DNA from: Monarcha castaneiventris obscurior
Lineage: Eukaryota; Chordata; Aves; Passeriformes; Monarchidae
Assembly (NCBI GenBank): GCA_026261815.1
Contig: JAMPIT010000379.1
Location: 5,654,001 to 5,718,000, forward strand
DNA length: 64,000 bases
Reading direction: 5' to 3'
Made by a program: the position numbers and the translations under genes. Shown piece after piece: positions 42,901-55,768 of the stretch; position 1 is the stretch's first letter, and the number at the start of each line of letters is the position of its first letter. The notes below the pieces were generated by a model. That model saw only the letters and a program-made list of their open reading frames with translations. It was not told the origin of the DNA and did no database searches.

Positions 42901-45257
42901 AAAAGGAAGGCCTCACTTTTGAGGGAAAAGGGAAATAAAAGGAAGCACAATAGCTGGGCAGTTATCTCTGACATTCATGTAATGCAGTGTATGTCCTTAT
43001 GTGACATTTATGTGAGAGAAAAAGAAAAGCATCGATTGAAAAAGGTTACAGGAGTTCTTCAGGCATGAAGTCATCTCCAGGCAGCACAGTCACTGCAGTT
43101 TATAAACAGGTTCTGCTCTCACCCACTGCATTCACAGACTTAGGGCACCATTTAACCCATTCGCTTGCTGACACTTCTTTAATACCCAGCTTTGATTTTC
43201 CTTTTCAACAGTAGCATTCAACCAGGAAATGAAGCCAGTTTCCGATTTCAGGAAAAATGTTTGCAGCCCCCACCCTTGCCTGTCTTCCACAGAGGAAAAG
43301 GGCACTGCACTGAGGAGCTGGGCATTGGCATGGGGAACTTTGTCTCAGGTTTGCTGGGGAAATGCAGCTGGCAATCAAGAGGGCTCTTCTTCTCTCATCC
43401 CTAGGCACAGCTTTCTGTGAAACTGGAAAGTCAGACAGATGGACACAGGATGCAGATGCAGGCAGAAATGGCAGGGTGAGGACCACCACTTAAACTCTGT
43501 ACCAGTTTTAAGTCTGTGAAGAAGAAAATCCAAAGCCTTCCCTTAAATAATCATTACATGAACATCTATTTCAGTAGCAGTCACTTTGCTTTTTGTTTAT
43601 CTCTGGTTTCTAAGCACTGGGATTGACTCATGGCATTTCTTGAGGTTCCTTTTATTTCTACAGGCGTGGCACCTACAATATTATCTTCATTCAGCTCACC
43701 CTGCAAAAAGCTGTGCAGACATCCTCACAGTCCCTAGGTTTGGCAGATCTTGCACAGCCAAGGTTTCTGAAGATGCAAGTCCACATACAGGTGCATACCC
43801 AAAGAGCTGTGAAAAAAATGGCAATATATTGATAGAAAACCACAGCAGAGAGGTGGAGGCCTCTCCGTTTGCATACCCCTGTGTGCTTGTCTGAGGTGCC
43901 CTGGGTTCATCAGGTGGTCCCACTTCATGGCTTGCTGTGGAAAACAGCTGGTTTTTAGAGAATGCAACACTCCTGAGCGAGGGTGGCCGTGTTACAGTGC
44001 TGGAGCTGCTCCTGCAGTTTCTTGGTGCTGGCATGGGTTTCCCAAGAGCACAAAAGGTAGGAGTGGAGCTGCCTCCTCTTGACTCCTAGTCATAGTCTGT
44101 GCTTGCAGATGAAATTGTCTCTGTCACAAGATATAAAAAATGCATGATAACACTAGCATCTTCCAGCTTATTTAACTGATTATGAGTCTAAAAGAAATGG
44201 TAACCATGTAAACACCAGCTTTTACATGGCACATAGGCAATGCAGAGACAACTTACCCCCTCGGGCAGGTAACAATGAATGCATGAAATGCTGTGGGCCC
44301 ATGAAGTTGGCTAAGTTCAAATGGTCCTTAGTGTCTCTCACAATATTATTTTGCAGTGTGTGATGAAGCATTACTTGACTGGAGTGACCACAGGCCTGCC
44401 TGCACATGTGGGAGCACTGCCAGCCATAACAGCTTCCCTTCCAGAGACATGCCTTCTGTGCAATTTTATTTGAGTTAGAATCTGGAAAAGACAACTTTTT
44501 AACCCTCACATCCAAAAGGAAAATAATATACAGTGCAATGTGTAAAGCTGTGTTTAGCTGGAGTCATACAACATAGCATTGCTACTGCAGAAAGCAGTGC
44601 AGGTATTTTTTTCTGCATTATTTGAACCCAGATGTCTTCAAAATTTTATTGAAAAATCTTGTTTACTCCCTCTTACAGGGTGCTCTTTTTCCACGGTCCT
44701 ACAAATGCGTTCCTATTTCTGTTTTCCTCTTTCACTCCTGAATTGAGTACATCACCTTCCACTTGCTGAAACTAAAGATGTGTAACACTTCTCCTTCACA
44801 TGCCCTGGACAGCCTACTCCTGTCTTCTTTAATTCCAAGAATTCTCTATTTTAATTTTTTTTTTTTTTTTCTGAAGGAAATACCCAGGTTCCAGCGAAAT
44901 TCTTGGTGAGACTCGTGATTATGAGCGAGGGTGGCAGGACTGTGTCTAATGACTCACAGATGCAGAGCTGTAGAGCCATGGAAAACCGCTTACAAGCCGC
45001 CTGTGTGCCTGTGTGAGAAAGTCTGGAGCGGAACCCTACTCCCAGCCCGCAGCTCAGAAGCTCACGGGGGAGCTGGGCGAGTCTGTGGAGGTGGAACAAA
45101 GCCCGGGGGGATGCGCAGGGCCCTGCTCCCTCTCCTGGTAAGAAGGGCAAAGCGCTGGCGCAGAGAGCCCCTCGCCTGCCCCTTCTCCTGCCCCAGCCCG
45201 GGAGGCGGCGGTGGAGGTGACCCAAGCAGAGACCAAAGAACTGAGCTGCCACAGAGT
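40000..45257. other. Unique intergenic sequence
   Basis: Includes a GT-rich repeat (40600-40640), an AT-rich block with many TAAT cores (41450-41910), a T-run at 44856-44871 and, at 44925-45255, a GC-rich section without an obvious repeat match. No gene recognised. Confidence 0.5.
40600..40640 (+). repeat. (GT)n microsatellite
   Basis: Imperfect GTGTGT runs broken by GG and CTC steps, ending in a further short GTGTGTG. Confidence 0.8.
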
Positions 45258-45726
45258 GTCCAGGGAAGGGCAGCGAAGCTGGCGAAGGGTCTGGAGCACA
45301 ATCCTGTGCCGGGCAGCTGAGGGAGCTGGAACTGTCTAGCCTGGAGAAAAGGAGGCTCAGGGGGGACCTTATCACTGTCCACAACCACCTGAAAGGAGGC
45401 TGTAGCCAGGGGAGGGTCGGTCTCATCTGCCAAATTACAAGCAGTAGGACGAGTAGTGATAGGACAAGGGGAAATGGCTTTAAACTGACAGAGGGTAGGT
45501 TTAGATTGGGTATTAGGAAGAAATTCTTTAGTGCGGGTGGTGAGGCACTGGAACAGGTTTCCCAGAGAAGCTGTGGATGCCCTATCCCTGGAAGTGTTCA
45601 AGGCCAGGTTGGATAGGGCTTTGAGCAACCTGGTCTGCTGGAAGATGTCCCTGTCCATGGCAGGTGGGTTGGAAGAGGATCGTCTTTAAGGCTTCTTCCA
45701 ACCCAAACCATTCTACAGTTCTATGA
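45258..45726 (+). mobile_element. CR1 LINE, relatively young 3' copy
   Basis: About 470 bp of CR1 3' sequence: CCTGGAGAAAAGGAGGCTCA, AGGGGGACCTTATC, AGTAGTGATAGGACAAGG, AAATTCTTTAGTGCGGGTGG, GTGAGGCACTGGAACAGG, AAGTGTTCAAGGCCAGGTTG, TTCTTCCAACCCAAACCATT and the terminal CTACAGTTCTATGA. It has fewer differences from the usual CR1 3' pattern than other copies here, so it is one of the youngest in the window. 5'-truncated. Confidence 0.93.
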
Positions 45727-48700
45727 ATTCCATACACACGTAAAGAGCACAGCACTACATTCAATCATTTCTAGAACAGCTGCTGCTTTAGTATCTGAAT
45801 TTGAAGGGAGTAACTATCAACTAGACAAAGATTTATTACCACAGACACTCTAAGGAACAATTCAGATAAATTCCAAAGATTGGAAAGACACAAGTAACTG
45901 CAAGAACAATAGGGAAATATTCAGTCTTGTAGCTGTAACAATGCAATGCATAACAAGATCCAAGGTATATAAAAGTGAAACCATACACTAAAAATAATAA
46001 AAAGCAAACACCGAAAGGATCTATTTGGGGGAAGATAGATGTGGCTCTACGAACCTTCGGGACAAAGCCACAGCAGTCTTCAGGAGATTTTGTGGTGCCT
46101 CAGTGAGCTCCTGTATTTCTCAGTAATGCTCACACACTTGGGCACATAATGGGCATCTCACATGTAATGCTGCCTGCTCCACACATGGACAAAACATCTG
46201 TCTGAAGTCTGTGCACCTGGCCTCTGCACTGGCTGCCCAACTCCTGGCCTGAGCTTTCTTGGAGACATACAAGTGAAGGACTTCTTGGGAAATAGGGGCA
46301 CTGTACTTTCCATATAAAAATGGGTGTTGCTGATTTTCAGAAATACCACTCAAAGATGATTCTTATTCATGAATTTTAGTACAGCAGCCTGACTTCTCTC
46401 TTGGTTGCAATGTGTTAAAGATGATATGGCTGACTTGGTACCATAACAGTGTGTCAAAATATGTTACCACGGTAAGAAATAGAAAACAGTTTCTTGTTGA
46501 GACCTATGTTCAGCATTCTAACTGCATTTGGCAAAGCACTCAAATGTTTGTTTAAAATTGTATTTATGTCCCACTGATTTCAGTGGGACTGAAATAAATC
46601 CCAAATGCTTCACTTAGCTGAGAATTCAGGCTTAGTTTCATAAGCATCCCCCATCACTACTGAATTCAGTGGAAGCTCAGGGAACTTGTTGGCCAGTAGG
46701 GAAAATAATATTTTGTGAGGTATGATCTTAAGGAAAAAATTATGTCTCCTTTCTGTCATGAGTGAAAGAGAGAAGTACAAGGCCATAATATGTTTAGTTG
46801 AATAAAAGAGCAGCACACGGGGATGCAGGAGCATATTAGGAAAGTTTTGTGCATCACTAATACACGATGTTACCATAAGATGCAATTTCTGTAGGCTGGG
46901 AGATGATCTGTTAAAAGAGGAAAATGAATAAATAGAGCAAAGAGAGCATGAGTGTTGGTTTGGTATGATGTGTTTAGTAGTAGTAGTTGCATGTTACAAA
47001 GTACATAAATTTAGAAATCATTCAGAAAATGAGATTAATGAGATACCTTTCTGAGAGTTAAGGGACTGGAAGTTTAATGCTCCTAATTTGTTCCCTGGCC
47101 TAGCAGGCTACAGGCAGCTGTATTGTGTGTTTGCCTTACAGGTAATCTTTCTATTTTTTTAAAAGGAGATAACCACCATTCTTATTCCCCCCGGTCATTT
47201 CCTCCACAGATCCTGGTTCTGCTGGATGGTTTTTGCACTTTGAACTAATGTCTGGAAGGAACTCAGCTGAAACCACAGTTTTTATTACACTGATGGCATC
47301 AGGCTGGACAGGAACCATGACACCAATGTTCACCCTAGAGCCATCCTGAGGCACTTTCTTTCTATTTTGGGCTGACCTGTTATGACTATGCCTGTGCATA
47401 TCCCGGTTTGGAAAGGAGAGTTCAACATGACAAGACACCAGGAAAATATTCTGAGTACAATCCCACCTCTAAGGATCTCTACTGCCTTGATTTGTATAAT
47501 TTGTACTGTGGAGCTATGAGAAAGTGTGGGCAAGAGCCTTAACTTACATGTGAAAGATACATTATGAAACTGAGTAAATGTTTGATTTGAGGAATAGTAA
47601 TTGTTCATCTCTACAGATCACTAAGTAAAGGTAACAAACAGAAAAGAAAGCAGCAAGACTGTTCTGTATTTTTCTATTGTTTTCCCATTCCCATGCATGG
47701 CAGTTATGTGCCAGTTAATAGACGGGATAGTTTTTTGTTTCCATTCCTGTCTCTCTATAATATTAATTTAAAACTTTGCCTGGATTGATCATAACAGGTG
47801 ATCCTCAGACCACAAAATGAAAAATGAATAAAGGGCAGCAAGGTTCAAGTGGTTGTGAGTTTATGGGAAATTAGCTGTCACATACTCAGGTCCCCAGGAC
47901 TGCTGACCTACTCGGTGCAAAACTGCTATCAAGACTAGTCTTTAATGGCCAGCCTGATTTTGGGAGCTGGATGAACTGGTGGCAGAGATATAAACAAGGG
48001 AATGTTAGGAGTTATGTTTCACAGTGTGCTTTCACCTGAAACAATGGCAGAAAGCCTTGGGACTGGCTCTCCTTTCGTGCTTTGGGCAGGATGATCATCC
48101 CTGCAGCCACCCAGCAGTCACCAGCCTAAACCCTGCCATTGGTCTGCTGAGCCAGAGAAGGAGGGTGACCAAAGGGGCCTTTAGCCCGTGCATTAGCACC
48201 ACCTGATACAGAATATCTCCTCTGGGGCAGGATGAGGAGGATGCCTCGGACCGTGACCATCACAGCTGTATGCAGCTGTAGCCAGCTGTATCCATCCACT
48301 AAACCCCAGCGAAGAGCAGGGCCAGAGGGAAACACAAATCCTTCAACAACCTGAGCCATGCATTCTCTGTGCACAGCCGCCGAGTTCTTCCTTCCCCAGT
48401 GCTCTCGGTCACAAAAATAGCCACCCTGATTCAAAAAGCTGCTACCTCTGGCTATATTTAGGCTGTTCTGTGTGTGGTTCAACGCCGAGATCTCCACACA
48501 CATTAATGTCCCATTGTGTCATGCAAGGCAGTGTCAGCACTGCCCGCTGGTTAAAGAGCACAGCACACAGGGAAGGGCCACAGCACACAGGGAAGGGCCA
48601 CAGCCCTGAGAAGGGCGATTCACCTGCTTTGCAGCCTGAGAATAACAGGCTTGTGGAATCAGCAGGACCTGCCGTGGCCGTGTCCCCATGTGCCACGGTG

Positions 48701-50934
48701 TCTGTGGGATGCAGCCCGGGCGCTTTGCAGGAGAGCAGCCACCGTGCTGCATGTGGATGAAAACTGCAGTCACCGGCAGAGAGGAACTGGATGGAGCCCG
48801 GATGTCTTTTTGTGAATGAAGCTTATGTCCTGGTGACCCACCTCAAGCAGAGGGGGAAGAGAGGGAATGTTACTGAATATGCATTCCCAGAAGCAAACAG
48901 AGTGCAAGCTTGTCGTTCTCCACAGAATGCACATGCGTGGAGTGGCCCGGAAAGCACCAGACGCTGCTTGTTAAAAATTGGCATCTCTTCAACACAGCTA
49001 CCAGTGATTTTTCTGTAAAACACATTAAGATTCAGTATAAATGCCTTTATGGATTTCACACCACATTAAAAGGAGTGAGTGATTGACTACATTCCCAGTA
49101 GCTTATTTTTCATCCTTTGACAGCTGTTAACCAGACAGAAGCATTATTAGTTCAATTTCTCATGCTGTAAAAATATTTGGATATAGGAATTTGGCCAAAT
49201 TTTTCCTTCTTGTTTCTGGTTTCCTATGAGAGTTGGTTGGATTGTTTTGACAAATCCAAGAGTGTAGCGAGCACAGCATCTTAGCACAAATGCTGGTTTT
49301 AGAGCCAAGCCTCCAGGTTTGCTAAGCAGATTTGAAGCTCAAGGTAAAGAGACACAAGCTCTAATTACAGCACTCCTAAGCAAAGTTTCAGGGTCATCAG
49401 GGCTTGAATATGGTTTTGCTCTTCACAAAAATAAGTGCTACTTATGGGGTGTGGGGTGTCAGGTTCAAAAGAAGGATCTCCCTGACACAGTCAATAGAGG
49501 GCATATGAAAAACTGATATTGAATGCTAATGCTGATTGGAATCTGTTTTTATCTTGTGTGGACTACAGACAGGAAAATGTCCTTCCTGTCCATCAATCTC
49601 TTCAGTCTATTAAAATGTCTTTATTAAAACTACTTTATTAAAACTTATAAAACTTCTGTTTTATTTGTGTGTCTTCTGGAATTTGCCATCCCTCAAGGCA
49701 AACTCCTTTGCAATCAAGTGTTGAAGTTCTTATAGTGCGAAGTATGGAAAGAAAAGAATTTCCCAAATGCCTCAATACCACTGGCAGAGTTTATAGCATC
49801 TGCCATGGCCCCCAGGGAATTTACACTACCCAGGCATTATTCATAATTTCAAGCAAAATGACTGTTCAAAGCGAGGTGATAGTTACACAGCATCGAAGTG
49901 AATGAACTGCTCTGCATTTAATTCAGAGGAGCCAACAGCAGAGCCTGTGTGTTTCTGAGACATTCAGGTGTCACAGACAATCCCACTTCTCTCCCTCAAG
50001 CTCAGGGCTCCACCAGTTCTGTGACAGGAAACCAAGGGACTTGGTAAACCACAACCATGTCTGAAAGAATTCCTCATGTTCTGGGAAGCAAACACTTGAA
50101 CCCTTCTCAGTATAATGATCCGAATATGAATTACACAAGTTCACAGAGCATACAGAGAGAAAGTTTTGGACCGACTATAGACACAATTGTAACACCTACT
50201 TTCCTGCAATATGGTTATTTTCAAATCAAGTCTGCATTTTGAAATGTAAATATTACAGGTCAAAGCTAAATTACAAATTAAGTTCTGTTTTTGAAATGTT
50301 TAAATATTTTTTTTAATAGGCATAGTGGAGACAGGCATATTGCAGGAGTGTAAAGCATTTACTGGTGAGCAGCATAAAAAAGCTACTGCAACTCAAGTCT
50401 GCAATTTTAGTGTTCTTAGACAACATTAAGTACTTGTTTCTAGTTCCAACTAAATATTTTTGATTGTATGTGCAGATATATGATGTTCTAATAAGTTAGT
50501 GGCAGAGAAAATATACATTTACCTTCCCCTCAGCTTTGAGCCAGGTTAAGTTATATGATTCATGGATTTGCTTTCCATACCATGGGAAAAATAAGAATGT
50601 CAGTAAGGAAATTCTTCCTTGTAGCTAAAAATCCCGCAGAAGCCTCGTAAAATGAGCAAACACAACAATCAACCAAGGAGAAAACAAAGCTGTCATGTCC
50701 ACTTCAGTCATAAGGAATATGTTCACCCTGCAGAGCATTCACATTTCCATTTGCTAGATTAGAAAAGGGGTTCTGTTTTTTCAGGAGTTTCAGAAAAAGC
50801 AACATCTCATATTCTGAGGCTCCCTGCTTGTCCAAAGGCTTTCTGCCAGGCTCCAACATGCACGGGACAGAGCTACATCAGGCAGGACAGGGAAGGTGTC
50901 CCTGAACACTGACTCTCACAAAAAACAAGCCATG
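45727..50934. other. Unique intergenic sequence
   Basis: AT-rich to average composition. Contains a near-perfect palindrome at 46567-46590 and a 20-bp tandem duplication at 48561-48600. No gene or RNA recognised. Confidence 0.5.
48561..48603 (+). repeat. Perfect 20-bp tandem duplication
   Basis: The unit CAGCACACAGGGAAGGGCCA occurs twice in direct succession, followed by a partial CAG. The lack of differences points to a recent slip event. Confidence 0.95.
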
Positions 50935-51210
50935 GGACAGGAGAAAGTGGCCTCAAGTTTTGCCAGAGAAGGTTTAGCTTTAGATTGGATATTGGGAAAA
51001 ATTTCTTCACCAAAAAGGTTGTCAAACCCTGGAACAGACTACTCAGAAAAGCCCTGGAGTCTCCAGTCCCTGGGAGTGTTCAAAAAAAGTGTAGCTGTAT
51101 CACTTAGGGACATGGTTTAGTGGTGAACACAGTGGTGCTGGGTTAATGGTTGGACTCGATGACTTTGGAGGTCTTTTCCAGCCTACATGATCCTGCCACT
51201 CTGTGATTCT
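50935..51210 (+). mobile_element. CR1 LINE, 3' fragment
   Basis: Contains GTGGCCTCAAGTTTTGCCAG, TTTAGATTGGATATTGGG, TTTCTTCACCAAAAAGG, GTGCTGGGTTAATGGTTGGA, CTCGATGACTTTGGAGGTC and the terminal CTGTGATTCT. It is 5'-truncated, about 275 bp and noncoding. Confidence 0.92.
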
Positions 51211-54200
51211 AAAGAGTGGGCCCAGAGCACAGAGCGAGGAAGCAGCATTAGTGCACCTAGCCCAGTCCGACTGACTTGTGCAAAACTGAGTTGAATAAAT
51301 CCCAGAACGGGGCTGCATGACAAAAATTTTGAGCTACGTGACCCTGTGGCTGGGGCCTGAGAGGGTGCCTGTGTCCATCAGAATCCATTCCTGCACGGCA
51401 CTTGCTGGGAGCCAGCTGTGGTGCCCAGCACTATTCATGGGTCTCCTCTCCCTGCACAACTCACTTTCTTCTTTGCATCTGCCCCACCCAGCAAGGGCAC
51501 GATGGAGCAGTGAGCAAGGTCACGCAGCAAAGTGACTACTGCCAAACTCTATGTGTGAGGCATTAGGCCCATTACTCACATGATTAAGAGAGAAACCTAC
51601 TTTTATTTTCCTAGGCTTATTCATATAATTAATTAATATCTCAATCAGCCAAGAACAGGCAAAGACATAACAGTATTTCAGTGCATTCCTTGGGGAAACA
51701 CTGCACAGAGACAGCACGATTAATTTAGACAAGATCCATTTAGATAGCAAGTTAATTTTAATGGCTAGAAGTAGACAGGAGAACCATTTTTCAGAAAACA
51801 CTGAGAAAGTCAAATTTCCTTTTCCCTTACCTGTTGTCTGTCTCCATCGAACATGCTTTTGTTTGAAGGCAAAGACAAGCAGAAAGCACAGTAAAACCTC
51901 TGTTGAATTTCTGCAGATTTCTGGAGCATTCAGTCCAGGTAATAGAGCAACTCATTGCTGCTTTACTGGGTAAGCAAATTTGTCCCCCAGCTCATCTACA
52001 CATTGAAACCATATCAAAGCCTGAAATTACACAACGTCTGGCTTAACTATATTAAAATCAGTAATCTTATGTCCTCCCAGTATTAGAAATACAGCTTGCC
52101 AGAGCTAAGTCAATTAATTTTTTAGATATTTTTTTGCCTGTCTTGCAGTGATCTGACCAAACATGGGGGCGGGGGGAAATAGCAAATAATCCTCATTCAA
52201 TTTGTAAGCAAACTAGGTTACTGTAAAGTTGTCCTTGTCACGGAGTGCCAAAGTGCAGTATGCAATTCTCGCCTCCTTGTGGGTTGCCATCTGCCATTGC
52301 ACCTCCCTCTCCTTCCTCTGGCTCCCTGTTGGGGTAAAGTTGATGTCAGAGGCTTTGGCAAGCAGTGGAAAAAAAAAAAAAAATCCAAATACTGTGAGTT
52401 CTCTACAGGCCAGTGCAGTCTGCTTCTAATATTGCTTCAGTCTGTGCCTTCAGGAAATGAAATTAAACAGAGCTTGTGCTGCTGTCGGGCTCAGTCCCTG
52501 AATCACTGTAAAACAAGTGCACTGGAGAGCCTCTGTTCAGCCCAGGAGATGGGATTGCTGCAGGGAAATGTCCTGTGTTCTCACACCACACTGCAACACT
52601 CAGTGGCTATACCCACTGTAGTGAAGCTGGGCTTTTAAAGTTTGAACTACCCATCCTTGGGCATTCAAAAAGAGCTTCCAGTGTTTGATTTCAACAACTG
52701 CATCTCTTAACAGCTCATGGGAGGCTCTTTCTTGCAGCGTGAAGTTCTTCTGCCTGTGTTTGCACAGGTCATTCATTGCACTCCAGCGCAGATTAGGCTC
52801 CTCTCAAGGAAAATTTCACTTGGAAATCATAAGGCAAAATGGTATCTGCTGATTGCCATGCAGCAACCAACAAGTCAGATCTGGACAAATATCTGCTTTC
52901 TACCTCCACAGTTAGCTTACAACCCAAGGCTGCTTTTGCAGCATGAAATAAAAGTCCTGAGTGTCACTGATCAAGATCACACATTCTCTGAAAAACAAAG
53001 CAGATTTCAGTAACTGTTTTCTGCTATAGCTGACCCCAACTATGGTGTTTATATGAAAGGAAAATTCACTGGCCACAAATAAAGAAGATGCCTCTGTTTG
53101 CCCAGAAAATCTCTCTTGTAGCCATCTCAAACCCACTTTTACATCCAAATGGGTATTTGCTTTCCTGGCTTTTTTAGGAAAAAGAAGCAGGACACAGTGT
53201 AAGCTTACTAATTTATGAAGTGTTCATTATAATTTAATTTTATGCTTGTGTAAGATGGAGTTTGAACTTTTTGGGCAATATTTGTTCTGTAAAGACCGTG
53301 ACATTCATGTCAAATACAAGGTCTGAATGTTGGGCAACAGGAATATTCAGGAGAAGGTCTTTTATGTATGTGGCTCCATAATTTCATTCTCACATCACAG
53401 TGCAATTGAGGGAAATGAAGTGCAATGAGTTTTTAGGCAACTCTTGTTATAACCTATATTTTATTCTATTTTAAGTTTTTTAAAAATGTAATTTTAAATG
53501 AAATAGACGTGTCTGGCTCTTTGGAGTTAAGCAGGCAATTAATAGAAACCAGTGCAATCTAAGCACCCTGACTCACGTTCCCAGAGGCAAAGAGCTGTTG
53601 TGGCTTAGGACGCTCTATTTTGCAGATTAGCTCTCTCACAACAGTGTCAGCAATAAAATGTTTGCACCTCAGCCACAGCGATGCCAGAGCAGAGGTATCA
53701 CTGAAAATTCATCTTCATCAGAGGTTTAAACCAGTATGCCTGCACCAGAATGGGAGCAAATGTTTTCCTCTTCCAGCTCCTCTACAAAAATGTTATTTCT
53801 AGGCAGTGGGGGAAGGATGACATCTGGGAATAGCTGCACTGGATTTGTCAGAGCTTCTTTCTAGGTGCTGTGCAGCCGGTGGGTGCAGGACTGGGCGTCA
53901 GCATCCATGGCAAGATGTTTGCTCAGGTCCCTGCTCGATATTTCTGTCAGAGCAGGGATTAACAAAGAAAGGAAAGGTTTTTCTCCAAAGTTCACTGAAT
54001 GACTGTTCATTTTTCCATACAAAAGGCAGCACTTAACCCAATCATTGCACTGAAAAGGAATATTCTTGAATGAACCCTCCCACAAAAGTGGCTTATTTTA
54101 TGTGAGGTGTAAAAAGATTTCACGCTAAGATAAATTAACAATTATTTGCCATGATGCAGCAACCTTCTCCTTTCAGAGTCATTCTTGCAGCTTTACCCTG

Positions 54201-55768
54201 GGCAATATATATAGATCTATCTGTCCCGTGACTATAAGTCTTCACACAAATCTGCCAGGCATTCAGCTCTAATACCCTTCACATGAGGCTACTGGTTCAG
54301 CTTGTATCTATTGCTTAATCAATGAGCAATAAAACTTCAGCTGCTGCCAAACTGCTGCTTCAGCTAATAAAGGCTTGGTCTGCTTTGCCAGAGTATCCTA
54401 ATTACTAATAATGAAATAATGTAAGTAGATCTGATATATTTGGAAGTTGTATTTTTTTCTTTTACTAAAATGGAAACTCAGTAAGTCTTTGAGTTTTATT
54501 CCTCACTGAATTACTCTTTAATTGGACCTGTTTGCCTCAGCTGCTATTTGTAGCTGCAGCTGTCCCCCTACTCAGTGTAGGGGGAAATCTCTAACATCAC
54601 CACCTACAGGGCTGCAACGTTTTCTGCGGCAGACTGTAAGATACCACCATCCATCCCTGGCTAGAGACAGATTTAATACCCATTCTTTTGCCCCAGTGGG
54701 TTATAAAAACTGACTGGTGGTGTCACACCTTCTCTGGACTGATAAAGATAATAGCAGCAGGCTTGGTTTGCACTTGTAGCAGACTGTAAAGGGACTGGCA
54801 GCAGCCTCATAAACACAATACCAGTAACAAATATCAATAATTTGTCAGGTATTTCTGTTCCCTGTGCCTCTGCATTACAGAGGGCACTGACCTGAGCCTG
54901 TGCATACTACAGAAATCCCTGGCCAGGCTGTAAAAGATTCTTGGACCTTCGCACACAATAATAAGATTAACAGAGACAGTTTGGGGAATCTGCTCTGAAA
55001 CCGCTCAATTCCTGTCTCCTGAGGTCCTGAGGATTAAATAGCTACTGGAGAGCCAGAAGCACTGGAGGCCTGTTGAGATAGGTAAACCTACCTGCCATGC
55101 AACCAGTAGTTTCTAAATGGACTTCCAGAAAGGGTTCTATGGAAAGAACTGCAGTGACACAGAGGTAAGGGCTCTTACAGAAACACTGCTCAGGGGCTGG
55201 GGGGAACAGATTGATCTGCCAAGGAGCTGGCAGTGAAAGATCTTACGTTGCTTTATATTTCCATGGTTTGAAAATATGCAGGTAGCTAGAATGCCTTACA
55301 ACAAAAAACCAATTACCCAGAGCAACACCCTTAGTGGTTATAGTGTAGGAAAAATGTTAATGAGAATTTTCCTGTATCAGTGCCCATCCTGCTGTCTTTT
55401 GGGGGAAGAAAATCTCCCTGCAGTGTGTAAAACATGATTTTCTTTTTAAAAATCTGGCAAAATATTTTAAATTGGTGGATGAATTATGTCCTTTGTAGTG
55501 TGGTGTGTAAATGTTAGCACACTTTTCACGTAATTTCCAGTCATGGTCATTAGAAATACTTTATTCAGAAATGCCTGTTTTGTTCTCTGCAGAGTTTGTA
55601 GATGTAGGTGGCGTGAGTGAAGAAGTAGCTGCTGCTCTCCAGTTTGGCAAGGCCTGGATCTCTGTGCAAGGTTTGCAGGAAGTACCAGAGACAGAGTAGT
55701 TAGAAAAAGTGCATGCATTGCATATATGCAGACCAAGGCTGATCTCCGACCATATTGTGATATTTTTC
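51211..55768. other. Unique intergenic sequence
   Basis: AT-rich with a G-rich spot (52164-52176) and an A-run (52370-52383). No gene, RNA or transposon recognised; the open frames are short and random-looking. Confidence 0.5.
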
